DNA from: an uncultured Prevotella sp.
GTDB taxonomy: Bacteria > Bacteroidota > Bacteroidia > Bacteroidales > Bacteroidaceae
NCBI GenBank assembly: GCA_934281565.1
Contig: CAKQXI010000013.1
Span: 1 to 30,762 of the forward strand
Reading direction: 5' to 3'
Length of the DNA: 30,762 nt
This document shows, one piece after another, positions 22,381 through 30,762 of the stretch. The translations under genes and the position numbers were made by a program. Under the pieces are notes generated by a model. That model saw only the letters and a program-made list of their open reading frames with translations. It did not search any database and was not told where the DNA came from. The first letter of the stretch is position 1. Every line of letters starts with the position of its first letter.

Positions 22381-23904
22381 ATGACACATTTATTATTAGA
22401 CATTACATCAGCTACCATTGACTGGTCGAGAGCACAGTTTGCGCTTACGGCCATCTATCATTGGTTGTTTGTCCCTCTCACTTTGGGACTGGCTGTTATC
22501 ATGGGCATTGCCGAAACTTGTTATTATCGTACTGGCAAAGTGTTCTGGAAAGATGTCGCTCGCTTCTGGCAGAAACTTTTCGGCATCAACTTTGCCATGG
22601 GCGTTGCCACTGGTATCATCTTGGAGTTTGAGTTTGGTACTAACTGGAGCAACTATTCTTGGTTTGTTGGCGACATATTCGGAGCGCCGCTTGCCGTAGA
22701 GGGTATCTTGGCTTTCTTCATGGAGAGTACTTTTGTAGCGGTGATGTTCTTTGGCTGGAATAAGGTGAGCCGTGGTTTCCATTTAGCTTCCACTTGGCTT
22801 ACTGGATTGGGTGCTACCATCTCGGCTTGGTGGATATTGGTGGCAAACTCTTGGATGCAATATCCTGTGGGGCAAGAGTTCAATCCTGACACGATGCGTT
22901 TTGAGATGACTTCTTTCATGGATGTTGCCCTTTCTCCCTTTGCCATTGACAAGTTCTTGCATACGGTAACTTCCTCTTGGATTATCGGAGCTGTCTTTGT
23001 GGTGGCGGTGAGTTGTTGGTATCTTTTGAAAAAGCGAGAGACCGAACTTGCTAAGTCGAGTATTAAGATAGGTGCTACGGTGGGATTTATCGCTTCACTG
23101 CTTGCCGCTGTGACGGGTGATGGCTCTGCCTATAAGGTTGCACAGGTACAGCCTATGAAATTGGCTGCCATGGAAGCCTTGTATGATGGTGGGCATGGTG
23201 AGAGCCTTACAGTGATACCACCTGTTAGCATCCCTAATGGACTCTCCATTTTGGCAACTCATACTACGGATGGTTTTGTGCCAGGAGTGAATGACATCAT
23301 CAAAGGTTATCGGAAGCAAGATGGAAGTGTCGAACTTTCCGCAGAAGAAAAAATAGCCAGAGGTAAGAAAGCGATTGTCGCTTTGCAAACCTATCGAAAG
23401 GCAATGCAAAGACGTGCCATTGGCGACAAGGACATTCCAATGGAAGCTAAGGCTCAGTTGCCTATATTGAAAGAGAATATGCCTTACTTTGGCTATGGGT
23501 ATATCAAGGATGCCAAGGAGCTGGTGCCAAGCATACCTGTTTGCTTTTATGCCTTTCGTATGATGGTAGGCTTGGGATGCTTGTTTATCCTTTTCTTTGC
23601 GGTGGCATTGTTCTTGGTCTATAAGAAAGACATTGTCCGTTATCGTTGGTTCCTTTTGTCGGCATTGTGCTTGTTGCCACTCGGTTACGTTGCTTCGGAG
23701 TCGGGATGGATTGTGGCGGAGATAGGGCGGCAACCTTGGACTATCCAAGATATGTTGCCTGTAAATGCTGCCATATCGGATATTTCTGCTGGTAGTGTAG
23801 CAACGACATTCTTTATCTTCTTGGTTCTCTTTACCACGATGCTTGCCGTGGAGATAAACATCATGGTTAAGCAAATAAAGAAAGGACCTGAGTATAGTTT
23901 ATAG
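22381..23904 (+). CDS. cydA: Cytochrome bd ubiquinol oxidase subunit I (CydA)
   Basis: A 507-residue inner-membrane protein that oxidises quinol and reduces O2 to water with very high oxygen affinity. Typical sequences: ARAQFALTAIYHWLFVPLTLG with a haem ligand His, the GRQPW motif near the C-terminus (WIVAEIGRQPWTIQD), and FYAFRMMVGLG with the Met haem ligand region. About nine membrane segments. The central loop (~240-380) is the quinol (Q) loop; it includes a YRKQDGSVELSAEEKIARGK stretch. It is second in the operon with DUF4492 and cydB. Expression in low oxygen is expected from the family; no regulator site is recognised. Confidence 0.95.
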   Translation: MTHLLLDITSATIDWSRAQFALTAIYHWLFVPLTLGLAVIMGIAETCYYRTGKVFWKDVARFWQKLFGINFAMGVATGIILEFEFGTNWSNYSWFVGDIFGAPLAVEGILAFFMESTFVAVMFFGWNKVSRGFHLASTWLTGLGATISAWWILVANSWMQYPVGQEFNPDTMRFEMTSFMDVALSPFAIDKFLHTVTSSWIIGAVFVVAVSCWYLLKKRETELAKSSIKIGATVGFIASLLAAVTGDGSAYKVAQVQPMKLAAMEALYDGGHGESLTVIPPVSIPNGLSILATHTTDGFVPGVNDIIKGYRKQDGSVELSAEEKIARGKKAIVALQTYRKAMQRRAIGDKDIPMEAKAQLPILKENMPYFGYGYIKDAKELVPSIPVCFYAFRMMVGLGCLFILFFAVALFLVYKKDIVRYRWFLLSALCLLPLGYVASESGWIVAEIGRQPWTIQDMLPVNAAISDISAGSVATTFFIFLVLFTTMLAVEINIMVKQIKKGPEYSL

Positions 23905-23938
23905 ATGTATTGTAGAACAGTTAAATATCGATAGTATT

Positions 23939-25081
23939 ATGACATACGAATTTTTACAATCATATTGGTGGTTCCTCGTTTCATTGTTAGGAGCTTTGTT
24001 GGTCTTTCTGTTGTTTGTGCAAGGAGCCAATACATTGATATTCTGTATCGGGAAGACTCCAGAGGAAAGACGGTTGATAATCAATTCCACAGGTAGGAAA
24101 TGGGAATTCACATTCACTACACTCGTTACTTTTGGTGGAGCGTTTTTCGCCTCGTTCCCATTGTTTTATAGTACCAGTTTCGGTGGCGCCTATTGGCTAT
24201 GGATGATTATCCTTTTCTCGTTTGTGGTGCAGGCAGTGAGCTATGAGTTCCAGAATAAGTTAGGTAATTTCTTGGGTGTTCGTACATTCCAGATATGTTT
24301 GATAATAAATGGTATTTTAGGACCTGTGCTTCTTGGGGGAGCTGTGGCGACATTCTTCGATGGAAGCAACTTCCTTGTGGATAAGATCAACATTACCGAT
24401 GGCTTGCAACCAGTCATTAGCCGATGGGCGAATGCCAGTCATGGACTGGATGCTTTGCTTGACCCATGGAATGTGATATTGGGTGTTGCAGTCTTTATGT
24501 TGGCTCGTATCTTGGGCATATTGTATATCAAGAACAATGTGGATGATAAGGCTATCATGGAGCGATGCACCAAGCAATTGCCTCTGAATGCACTCTTGTT
24601 CTTGGTGTTCTTCTTGGCATTTTTTGTTCGTTTGCTCCTGAAGGATGGCTTTGCTTATGATGCTGCATCGGGAATTATAGTTATGGAGAGCATGAAGTAT
24701 TTGCATAATCTCATGGCAATGCCTGTTTTGGCGGTAGTATTGTTGTTGGGAGTGATATTGGTTCTTTTCGGCATCTTCAAGGCATCCCTTTCCATTGAAT
24801 ATCGAAAGGGAATATGGTTTACTGGTATAGGAACGGTCTTGACGGTGTTGGTTCTGTTCCTTATCGCCGGATGGAATAATACGGCTTATTATCCCTCGAA
24901 CGCAGACTTGCAGTGTTCCCTGACCATCAGCAATAGTTGTAGCAGTGAGTTTACCCTTCGTACAATGGCAATCGTCTCTGTTCTCGTTCCTTTTGTCCTC
25001 GCTTATATCGTTTATGCTTGGCATTCGATAGACAAGAAACGAATTACGGCGGAGGAGATAGCTGACGGAGAGGCATATTGA
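23939..25081 (+). CDS. cydB: Cytochrome bd ubiquinol oxidase subunit II (CydB)
   Basis: A 380-residue membrane protein with about eight to nine hydrophobic segments, the partner of CydA in the bd oxidase. Features: WWFLVSLLGALLVFLLFVQG at the N-terminus, the loop segment SRWANASHGLDALLDPWNVI, which is typical of Bacteroidetes CydB, and the C-terminal GWNNTAYYPS...LTISNSCSSEFTLRTM region. It follows cydA by 34 bases. No terminator is clear after it; the next gene has its own -7 box. Confidence 0.93.
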   Translation: MTYEFLQSYWWFLVSLLGALLVFLLFVQGANTLIFCIGKTPEERRLIINSTGRKWEFTFTTLVTFGGAFFASFPLFYSTSFGGAYWLWMIILFSFVVQAVSYEFQNKLGNFLGVRTFQICLIINGILGPVLLGGAVATFFDGSNFLVDKINITDGLQPVISRWANASHGLDALLDPWNVILGVAVFMLARILGILYIKNNVDDKAIMERCTKQLPLNALLFLVFFLAFFVRLLLKDGFAYDAASGIIVMESMKYLHNLMAMPVLAVVLLLGVILVLFGIFKASLSIEYRKGIWFTGIGTVLTVLVLFLIAGWNNTAYYPSNADLQCSLTISNSCSSEFTLRTMAIVSVLVPFVLAYIVYAWHSIDKKRITAEEIADGEAY

Positions 25082-25118
25082 TGTGATGTTAAAGAACCGT
25101 AATAATAGACACTGAGCC

Positions 25119-25149
25119 ATTGCGATGTGAGAAATCTTATATACCTTTG
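25119..25149 (+). promoter_or_regulatory. Promoter of the SPFH gene (ATTG - 19 - TACCTTTG)
   Basis: TACCTTTG (25142-25149) matches TAnnTTTG, with ATTG 19 bases upstream as -33. The ATG at 25187 is 37 bases downstream. Confidence 0.6.
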
Positions 25150-25186
25150 TGTTTCTAAATTGTATTATTTTTTAAGTTAAAGTGAT

Positions 25187-26146
25187 ATGGAAAATAAGGA
25201 ATTCAGCTATCAAGGGAATACTTTCAATGGCATCGCAACGCTCGTGTTCGGTATCTTAGGAGTGCTCATTGGGGCGACACTGTTTGGCTTAGCTTGTGTC
25301 ATGGACGATATTGTGTTGTCTGACCTATGTGGTATGGTCGGCATCGGACTCGTCATATTTTGCATCATTGGTGTTTTTGGCTTTATCCTTGTGGAACCGG
25401 GACAAGCTCGTGTGTTGTTGTTCTTCGGTCGATACAAGGGAACGTTCACCGAGCCTGGTTTCTATTGGATCAATCCTTTTATGAGCCAGAAAAAGCTATC
25501 GCTTCGTGTCAGGAACTTGGATGCCGAGCCTATCAAGGTAAATGACAAGGCTGGCAATCCTGTGATGATAGGCATGGTCTTGGTTTGGAAACTAAGGGAT
25601 ACCTACAAGGCTATCTTTGATATTGATACCCAGACCATGGCGGAGGGTGCTGCTGGTCAAGGCATCGGTGCATCTGCTGCACAAATCATGAATACTTTGG
25701 GTCGTTTTGTCCGCATCCAGGCTGATGCAGCCCTTCGTCAGGTGGCAGGACAGTATGCTTATGATGACGGTGAGGATGGCAAAAGCAATGAGATTACGTT
25801 GCGAGATGGCAGTGATGAGATAAACAAGGAATTGGAGAGCCGTATCGATGAGCGATTGGCTATGGCTGGTATTGAGGTAGTGGAAGCTCGCATTAATTAT
25901 CTTGCTTATGCACCAGAGATAGCTGCGGTAATGCTTCGCCGTCAGCAAGCCACTGCCATCATTTCCGCTCGTGAGAAAATTGTGGAAGGTGCTGTCTCCA
26001 TGGTGAAGATGGCATTGCAGAAGCTCAGTGACGAGAAAGTCGTGGAGCTTGATGATGACAAGAAAGCAGCGATGGTAAGCAATTTGTTGGTTGTTCTTTG
26101 TGGCGATGATACGGCACAGCCAGTTGTCAATACAGGTGCTCATTAA
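25187..26146 (+). CDS. SPFH/Band 7 domain membrane protein
   Basis: A 319-residue protein with two N-terminal hydrophobic segments (~17-37 and ~46-68) followed by an SPFH domain: VEPGQARVLLFFGRYKGTFTEPGFYWINPF, the LSLRVRNLDAEPIKVNDK strands and IDERLAMAGIEVVEARINYLAYAPEIAA near the C-terminal coiled coil. SPFH proteins make membrane-associated cages that organise lipids or proteases; this bacterial group is close to stomatin/slipin. A Gly/Asp-rich insert (~203-220, YDDGEDGKSNEITLRDGSDE) sits inside the domain. It precedes the MFS gene by 28 bases, likely one operon. Function is not defined. Confidence 0.88.
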   Translation: MENKEFSYQGNTFNGIATLVFGILGVLIGATLFGLACVMDDIVLSDLCGMVGIGLVIFCIIGVFGFILVEPGQARVLLFFGRYKGTFTEPGFYWINPFMSQKKLSLRVRNLDAEPIKVNDKAGNPVMIGMVLVWKLRDTYKAIFDIDTQTMAEGAAGQGIGASAAQIMNTLGRFVRIQADAALRQVAGQYAYDDGEDGKSNEITLRDGSDEINKELESRIDERLAMAGIEVVEARINYLAYAPEIAAVMLRRQQATAIISAREKIVEGAVSMVKMALQKLSDEKVVELDDDKKAAMVSNLLVVLCGDDTAQPVVNTGAH

Positions 26147-26174
26147 GAGAGACGAAATAGGAACATAGGTTACG

Positions 26175-27350
26175 ATGATGACGGAATCGAAAGGATTGAG
26201 TGACTTGGTGTGCAAGCGAATTGCGGTCGCTGCTTATTACTTTGTGCCAGGAGTTGTATTCGCAAGTTGGGCGAGCAGAATACCTGATGTTAAGCAACTG
26301 TTGCATTTGAGCAACGGACAGTTGGGAAGTGTACTTTTTGCCATTCCGATAGGTCAGTTGGCAATGATGGCTTTCTCTGGTATTCTGGTGAGCAAGTTTG
26401 GTAGCAAGAAAATGCTTGTCTTGGCAGAGGTGTTATATGCCTTGGTATTGTTTGGTATTGGATGTAGCCATACTGTCGTTCATTTGATTATAGCCTTGGT
26501 TGGTTTTGGCATGATGGCAAATCTGATGAATATAGCCACCAATACCCAGGCTTGTTTCGTTGAGAAAATGTATGGGCGAAACATTATGTCTTCGTTTCAT
26601 GGACTATGGAGCCTGGGAGGATTTGCTGGAGGCATTATAGGTGCAGTCTTTGCCAATACTGTTCTTCCTATTTCTGTGCATTTTGGAAGTATCTTGCTGA
26701 TGAGTATTATCGTAATAGCCCTTGGCTTGAGATATTTGGTGAATGATGAGACTGCGAAAGCAGAGGAAGAAGATGTCCCGAAGTTCTCCTTTAAGACAAT
26801 AGACCCTACCTTGTTTTTGTTAGGACTTATGGGCTTTGGAGGTATGTTTTGCGAGGGAACGGTCTATGACTGGAGCAGCGTGTATTTTTCTTCGGTGGTA
26901 AAGCCAGATGAAACTTTTATTAGGGCAGGTTATGTCGCTGGTATGGGTGCCATGACTTTAGGGCGGTTTCTTGCAGATGGATTTGTTACCAAATATGGTC
27001 CTGCCAAAGTCTTGAAGACTTGTGGTGCCTTGATTGTCGTTGGCTTGTTGTTGGCTGCGACATTGCCTTATCTCGTGCCTGCTACCCTTGGCTTCTTGCT
27101 CGTAGGCTTGGGCATATCTTCTTCTGTTCCTATTTGTTATAGTATTGCTGGAAAACTTGGTACGATGAAAGCGAGTATCGCCATCACGATAGTCTCAAGC
27201 ATTAGTTTCTTTGGGTTCTTGGTTGGTCCTCCTGTCATTGGTTGGCTTTCTGAGCTCAGCAACCTTAGGATAGCTCTCAGTATTGCAGCTTGTTTCGGGT
27301 TGTTCATAGCATTTATAGCAGGTAAAGCAAGTAAGCGTTCTATCCCTTGA
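26175..27350 (+). CDS. MFS transporter, YbjJ-like
   Basis: A 391-residue, 12-segment major facilitator protein. The N-terminus (YYFVPGVVFASWASRIPDVKQ) and VSKFGSKKML loop, plus MNIATNTQACFVEKMYGRNI and SSFHGLWSLGGFAGGIIG, match the YbjJ-like group found widely in bacteria, whose substrate is unknown to me. ATG at 26175 and 26178 are both possible. It follows the SPFH gene by 28 bases. Its stop codon lies inside the convergent terminator shared with feoAB. Confidence 0.85.
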   Translation: MMTESKGLSDLVCKRIAVAAYYFVPGVVFASWASRIPDVKQLLHLSNGQLGSVLFAIPIGQLAMMAFSGILVSKFGSKKMLVLAEVLYALVLFGIGCSHTVVHLIIALVGFGMMANLMNIATNTQACFVEKMYGRNIMSSFHGLWSLGGFAGGIIGAVFANTVLPISVHFGSILLMSIIVIALGLRYLVNDETAKAEEEDVPKFSFKTIDPTLFLLGLMGFGGMFCEGTVYDWSSVYFSSVVKPDETFIRAGYVAGMGAMTLGRFLADGFVTKYGPAKVLKTCGALIVVGLLLAATLPYLVPATLGFLLVGLGISSSVPICYSIAGKLGTMKASIAITIVSSISFFGFLVGPPVIGWLSELSNLRIALSIAACFGLFIAFIAGKASKRSIP

Positions 27351-27365
27351 ACGATTACTTGCTTT
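27324..27365. terminator. Convergent terminator between MFS gene and feoAB
   Basis: 17-base arms (27324-27340 and 27349-27365, one mismatch) with an 8-base loop, followed on the + strand by ACTTTTTT. The MFS stop codon is in the stem-loop, and the feoAB stop is six bases beyond it, so it may serve both genes. Confidence 0.8.
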
Positions 27366-27371
27366 ACTTTT

Positions 27372-29867
27372 TTACATGAATAGACTTCCTATTTGGAATA
27401 CCAGTGCTGATACAACCCAAGCTAATAGGGTGGTGTAGCCAGCGGCAAATCCTGCCCATTTCCAACTTCCTGTTTCTCCTTTGATAGCTGCGATGGTTGC
27501 GATACAAGGGAAGTAGAGCAATACGAAAAGCAAGAAGCAATAAGCAGTCAAGGTTGCTTTTGATGTAGCCTCGGTGTCATTATATCCATAGGTGTTTTTG
27601 AGGTCATTGACCATCTGCTTCTTCAATATTTCATACTTACCGTCCTCATCGTTATAGTCTTGGTCGTCGGAGAAAGAATCGTTGTTACTGTAAAGTACGC
27701 CCATCGTTGAGGCTACAATCTCTTTGGCACCAACGCCAGATACAAGTCCTACATCAAGTTTCCAGTCGAAGCCTTGTGGAATAAATATTGGTTCGATGGC
27801 CTTGCCAATTCTTCCGATGTAACTTTGCTCTTGTTGTGCTTGGTTGTTAAGTTCGTCATTATGTGGAAAATATCCCAATGCCCAGACGATGATACTTGCC
27901 ACGAGGATGATACCTCCCATCTTCTTTAGGTATTGCTTACCTTTCTCCCAAGTATGGCGACCGATGGCTTTCCATGTAGGGAAGCGGTAAGGTGGCAACT
28001 CCATGACGAAAGGTGTGTCTTCGCCTTTTATGATGAAGCTGGCAAAGATCCTACTGATGATGACTGCCATCGCAATGCCTATCAGATAGAGTGAAATCAT
28101 GATGAGCGAGCGATATTGCAAGGCGAAGAACGTACCGATGATCATTATATATATAGGTAATCTTGCCGAACAACTCATCAATGGTAATATCAGCATCGTG
28201 ATGAGGCGTGACCGGTGGCTCTCGATGGTTCGTGTTGCCATAACGGCAGGTACGTTACATCCAAATCCCATAATCAATGGGATGAACGATTTGCCATGTA
28301 GTCCCATCTTGTGCATCAACTTATCCATGATGAAAGCTGCACGAGCCATATATCCAGAGTCTTCCATATAGGATATGAAGAAGTAGAGTATCAGGATTTG
28401 TGGCAAGAATACGATAACGGCTCCTACACCGCCGATGATACCATCCACGAGCATAGCCTTGATAGGTCCTTCTGGCATAGTGGTGCTGATAGTCTGCCCC
28501 AGCCATGCCACACCGTCTTCTATCCATCCTTTGGGTATTTCACCCAATACGAATGTTGCCGAGAACATGACAAACAGTAGGAGTATGAAGATAGGGAAGC
28601 CCACATATTTGTTGGTGATGACACGGTCGATGAGGTGAGTTACCTGATAAGTGTCTTTCGCCTTTCCTGTCTCGTAACCAGCTTCCTGCAAGGCTCCATG
28701 GATAAAACCATATTTGGCATCCATGATAGCAGTCTCACTGTCTTCGAGCGTTTCCTCCTTTACACGTTTGGCAGCCTCGTCCCTTGCTGCAAAGATTTCT
28801 TTGGCAGAGTTCAGCTTGCTTACATATTCTTCAGCATCCTTGTCGTTCTCCAATAGTTTAATGGAGAGATAACGGGTAGAGTAGCGTTGGCGGATAGAAT
28901 CATCTTGCTTAAGGTATTGCTGGATGTGCTCGATGCCGTGTTCTATTTCATGACCGTGGTTGATGTGGATATGACGATAATGGGAATAGGCATCCTCCTT
29001 GCTTTCATATAGTTCGATAATCGTGTCAAAGAGCTTGTCTACACCTCGTCCGTTGGTAAAGACCGTAGGAATCATGGAGAGTCCGAAAAGCTCTCCCAAC
29101 TTATCATAGTCGATGTTGTCGCCTCGCTTCTCTGTCTCGTCAAACATATTGAGAGCACAGACCATACGGATGTGCATATCAATCAACTGGGTGGTGAGGT
29201 AGAGGTTGCGCTCCAAGTTACTGGTGTCAATAACGTTGATGACAATATCAGGAGTATGTTCTACAAGTTGCTTACGAACATACAGTTCCTCTGGTGAATA
29301 AGCCGACAGGGAATAGGTGCCAGGCAAGTCTACCAAGTTGAATTGGTAATCTTTGTACTCTGCATGGCCAATCTTGGCATCGACGGTGACACCACTATAA
29401 TTGCCAACACGCTCATGGGCACCAGATGCGAAGTTAAAAAGGGAAGTCTTGCCACAGTTTGGGTTTCCCACCAATGCCACGTTGATGACATGATGCAAAC
29501 GGTCGGCTTCTTGTTCTGCCTTGAGCATCTTGTCCCCTAAAGCCAATTCGTCATAATCAGGGGTGTCTATTCTCTTGGAGTTAGCCACTTGCTCAATATC
29601 TTCTTCATTGGTACGATTCAGTTCATCGTTTCTTTTGGCTTCGTCTAAAGAGACAACTTCGATATGGTCCGCCTCACTATGACGAAGCGAGACTTCATAG
29701 CCCATGATCTTATATTTTACAGGGTCTTGTAAAGGAGCGTTAAGAAGCACTTCCACTTTCTTTCCTTTGATAAATCCCATCTCGATAATTCTCTTTCTAA
29801 AACCACCGTGACCAGATACCTTGACGATAACGCCACTTTCACCTGTCTTAAGTTCTGATAGCTTCAT
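27372..29867 (-). CDS. feoB: Ferrous iron transporter, FeoA-FeoB fusion
   Basis: An 831-residue Fe2+ importer. Residues 1-75 are a FeoA (SH3-like) domain: MKLSELKTGESGVIVKVSGH and FIKGKKVEVL. A polar linker (76-125) leads to the GTP-binding domain: G1 GNPNCGKT (134-141), DLPGTYSLSAYS (180-191), and NMFDE (the N-x-x-D guanine motif). Then come the membrane domains, with GFGCNVPAVMATRTIE and SCSARLPIYIMI. FeoA-FeoB fusions are common in Bacteroidetes. ATG 29867 is chosen over an in-frame TTG at 29900 because that TTG lies within the -7 box. Promoter and palindrome match those of the P1B ATPase, so iron or another metal probably represses it. The gene is not followed by feoC. Confidence 0.95.
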   Translation of the reverse strand: MKLSELKTGESGVIVKVSGHGGFRKRIIEMGFIKGKKVEVLLNAPLQDPVKYKIMGYEVSLRHSEADHIEVVSLDEAKRNDELNRTNEEDIEQVANSKRIDTPDYDELALGDKMLKAEQEADRLHHVINVALVGNPNCGKTSLFNFASGAHERVGNYSGVTVDAKIGHAEYKDYQFNLVDLPGTYSLSAYSPEELYVRKQLVEHTPDIVINVIDTSNLERNLYLTTQLIDMHIRMVCALNMFDETEKRGDNIDYDKLGELFGLSMIPTVFTNGRGVDKLFDTIIELYESKEDAYSHYRHIHINHGHEIEHGIEHIQQYLKQDDSIRQRYSTRYLSIKLLENDKDAEEYVSKLNSAKEIFAARDEAAKRVKEETLEDSETAIMDAKYGFIHGALQEAGYETGKAKDTYQVTHLIDRVITNKYVGFPIFILLLFVMFSATFVLGEIPKGWIEDGVAWLGQTISTTMPEGPIKAMLVDGIIGGVGAVIVFLPQILILYFFISYMEDSGYMARAAFIMDKLMHKMGLHGKSFIPLIMGFGCNVPAVMATRTIESHRSRLITMLILPLMSCSARLPIYIMIIGTFFALQYRSLIMISLYLIGIAMAVIISRIFASFIIKGEDTPFVMELPPYRFPTWKAIGRHTWEKGKQYLKKMGGIILVASIIVWALGYFPHNDELNNQAQQEQSYIGRIGKAIEPIFIPQGFDWKLDVGLVSGVGAKEIVASTMGVLYSNNDSFSDDQDYNDEDGKYEILKKQMVNDLKNTYGYNDTEATSKATLTAYCFLLFVLLYFPCIATIAAIKGETGSWKWAGFAAGYTTLLAWVVSALVFQIGSLFM

Positions 29868-29897
29868 ATTGTTCTTACCTAATTTTTTATTCTCGTG

Positions 29898-29905
29898 CAA
29901 AAGTA
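29898..29905 (-). promoter_or_regulatory. -7 box TACTTTTG (minus) of feoAB
   Basis: CAAAAGTA on the + strand reads TACTTTTG on the minus strand, about 30 bases upstream of the ATG. It is the same octamer as at 5428-5435. Confidence 0.65.
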
Positions 29906-29915
29906 CAAATAATTA

Positions 29916-29933
29916 TTTGCAACATAGTTGCAT
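29916..29933. promoter_or_regulatory. Palindromic operator of feoAB
   Basis: TTTGCAACATAGTTGCAT carries arms TGCAAC and GTTGCA with a 3-base centre (the core is 29918-29932). The centre (29925) is 20 bases from the start of the -7 box at 29905, the same as in the P1B ATPase promoter. Confidence 0.7.
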
Positions 29934-29953
29934 GAGCACTATAATACAAGAAA

Positions 29954-29994
29954 AATACCTATAAATGATGATAGCTTCATCAGATATAGGTATT
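29954..29994 (-). terminator. Terminator after secA (minus strand)
   Basis: AATACCTATA / TATAGGTATT outer stem with an inner TGATGA / TCATCA stem, followed on the minus strand by TTTCTTG. It lies 20 bases beyond the secA stop codon. Confidence 0.75.
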
Positions 29995-30013
29995 CTTTCA
30001 TTATTAATGAGGG

Positions 30014-30762
30014 TTATAAGTTCCTGCCGTGGCAGTTCTTAAACTTCTTTCCACTTCCACATGGACAAGGGTCGTTAGGACGTGGCATCTTCTCAGCACG
30101 ATAAGGAGTATGCTTTGCTTCGTCAGCACCCTCGCGGGTATCATGATGAGCAGCTGCTTCCTGTGCGGCACGTTCTGCATCTATGTCTGCCTTTTGTTCT
30201 ACATAGTTTTGTGGAGTATGCTCCTCAGGTGCAGCTTCCTGAACTGGTTGCTCTTGCTCCATCACTGGGATTTGACCACGCATCAAGATGCTTGCGATAC
30301 GGTCGTTCATGTCGTTGATCATGTTGTCCCAGACCTTGGCACTTTCCAACTTGAAAATCAGCAATGGGTCTTTCTGCTCATAGCTGGCGTTTTGCACGGA
30401 GTGGCGAAGCTCGTCCAACTGACGAAGATTTTCTTTCCAGTCATCATCGATGATATGGAGGATGATAACTTTCTCAAACTGCTTGACGACGCTCTTTGCC
30501 TCTGACTCGTATGCTTCCTTGAGGTTGCAAGGAATGTTGTACATACGTTTGCCATCGGTGATAGGCACCATGATACGCTCATAGATAGCACCCTGTGTCT
30601 CGTATACCTGCTTGATGATAGGCCATGCGGTAGCTTGGATGCGGTCGGTCTTGCGTTTGAATGAAGCCATCGCTTCTTGGAAAGCACGTTCAGCCAAGTC
30701 CTCACGCTTGGTATTCTCGAATTCTTCTACCGTGAAAGGAATCTCCATGGCGAGAACTTTCA
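30014..30762 (-). CDS. secA: SecA preprotein translocase ATPase, C-terminal part (continues beyond window)
   Basis: The last ~249 codons of secA; the frame is open to the window end (KVLAMEIPFTVEEFENTKRE), so the gene starts outside. It covers the helical wing/scaffold end (ILHIIDDDWKENLRQLDELRHSVQNASYEQKDPLLIFKLES), a variable acidic linker rich in Glu/Ala (~165-220), and the terminal zinc-binding SEC-C motif PCPCGSGKKFKNCHG. SecA drives protein export through SecYEG with ATP. It is alone here on the minus strand, followed by a terminator and then feoAB. Confidence 0.95.
   Translation of the reverse strand, partial: KVLAMEIPFTVEEFENTKREDLAERAFQEAMASFKRKTDRIQATAWPIIKQVYETQGAIYERIMVPITDGKRMYNIPCNLKEAYESEAKSVVKQFEKVIILHIIDDDWKENLRQLDELRHSVQNASYEQKDPLLIFKLESAKVWDNMINDMNDRIASILMRGQIPVMEQEQPVQEAAPEEHTPQNYVEQKADIDAERAAQEAAAHHDTREGADEAKHTPYRAEKMPRPNDPCPCGSGKKFKNCHGRNL

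Noticed and set aside
24317..25120. 267-codon minus-strand frame opposite cydB
   Set aside because: Shadow of cydB; low-complexity His/Gln-rich translation.

Overview
The window looks like a chromosomal segment of a Bacteroidales bacterium, most likely Prevotella/Segatella. The evidence is the protein families (fimbrillin-like surface protein, DUF4837, DUF4492, DUF4922, Bacteroidete-type LptE, a FeoA-FeoB fusion, AmpG-like and MgtE-like proteins) and repeated TAnnTTTG -7 promoter boxes. Shine-Dalgarno sequences are weak in front of many genes. Both ends cut a gene: a fimbrillin-like protein at the left and SecA at the right.

Layout. 1-2655 is the 3' part of a fimbrillin-like surface protein gene, closed by a strong terminator. 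2818-3756 is an AT-rich, overlapping three-gene module around a DUF3990 ADP-ribosyltransferase-like protein with a DUF3791-like partner, a candidate toxin-antitoxin or defence unit. It runs straight into a small membrane protein and an Nramp metal importer (3749-5368). A P1B-type metal ATPase (5476-7491) and an HU-family protein (7577-7867) follow. 7910-15666 is on the minus strand: a flavin reductase, tRNA-His, and a long co-directional run. Read from its promoter, that run is rlmN, two tiny membrane proteins, a DUF4837 lipoprotein, pdxA, a PspF-like sigma-54 activator, lptE, a TPR protein and secG. 15736-20836 encodes a 1268-residue fusion (glycosyltransferase, HIT-type phosphorylase, SpoIID) and an AmpG-like transporter, which suggests cell-wall work. 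Next come a CBS-less MgtE-like magnesium transporter, an intergenic region with 22-bp tandem repeats, the cytochrome bd operon (DUF4492-cydA-cydB), an SPFH protein with an MFS transporter, and, on the minus strand, feoAB and the end of secA.

Connections. The P1B ATPase and feoAB lie 24 kb apart on opposite strands but carry the same promoter design: an identical TACTTTTG -7 box with a GCAAC-N3-GTTGC palindrome centred exactly 20 bases upstream of it. This suggests one metal-responsive repressor for both, and is the most testable regulatory signal here. The less usual items are the DUF3990 module, the three-part fusion protein, the CBS-less MgtE, possible leaderless promoters for rlmN and the sigma-54 activator, and the tRNA-His promoter embedded in a long hairpin.
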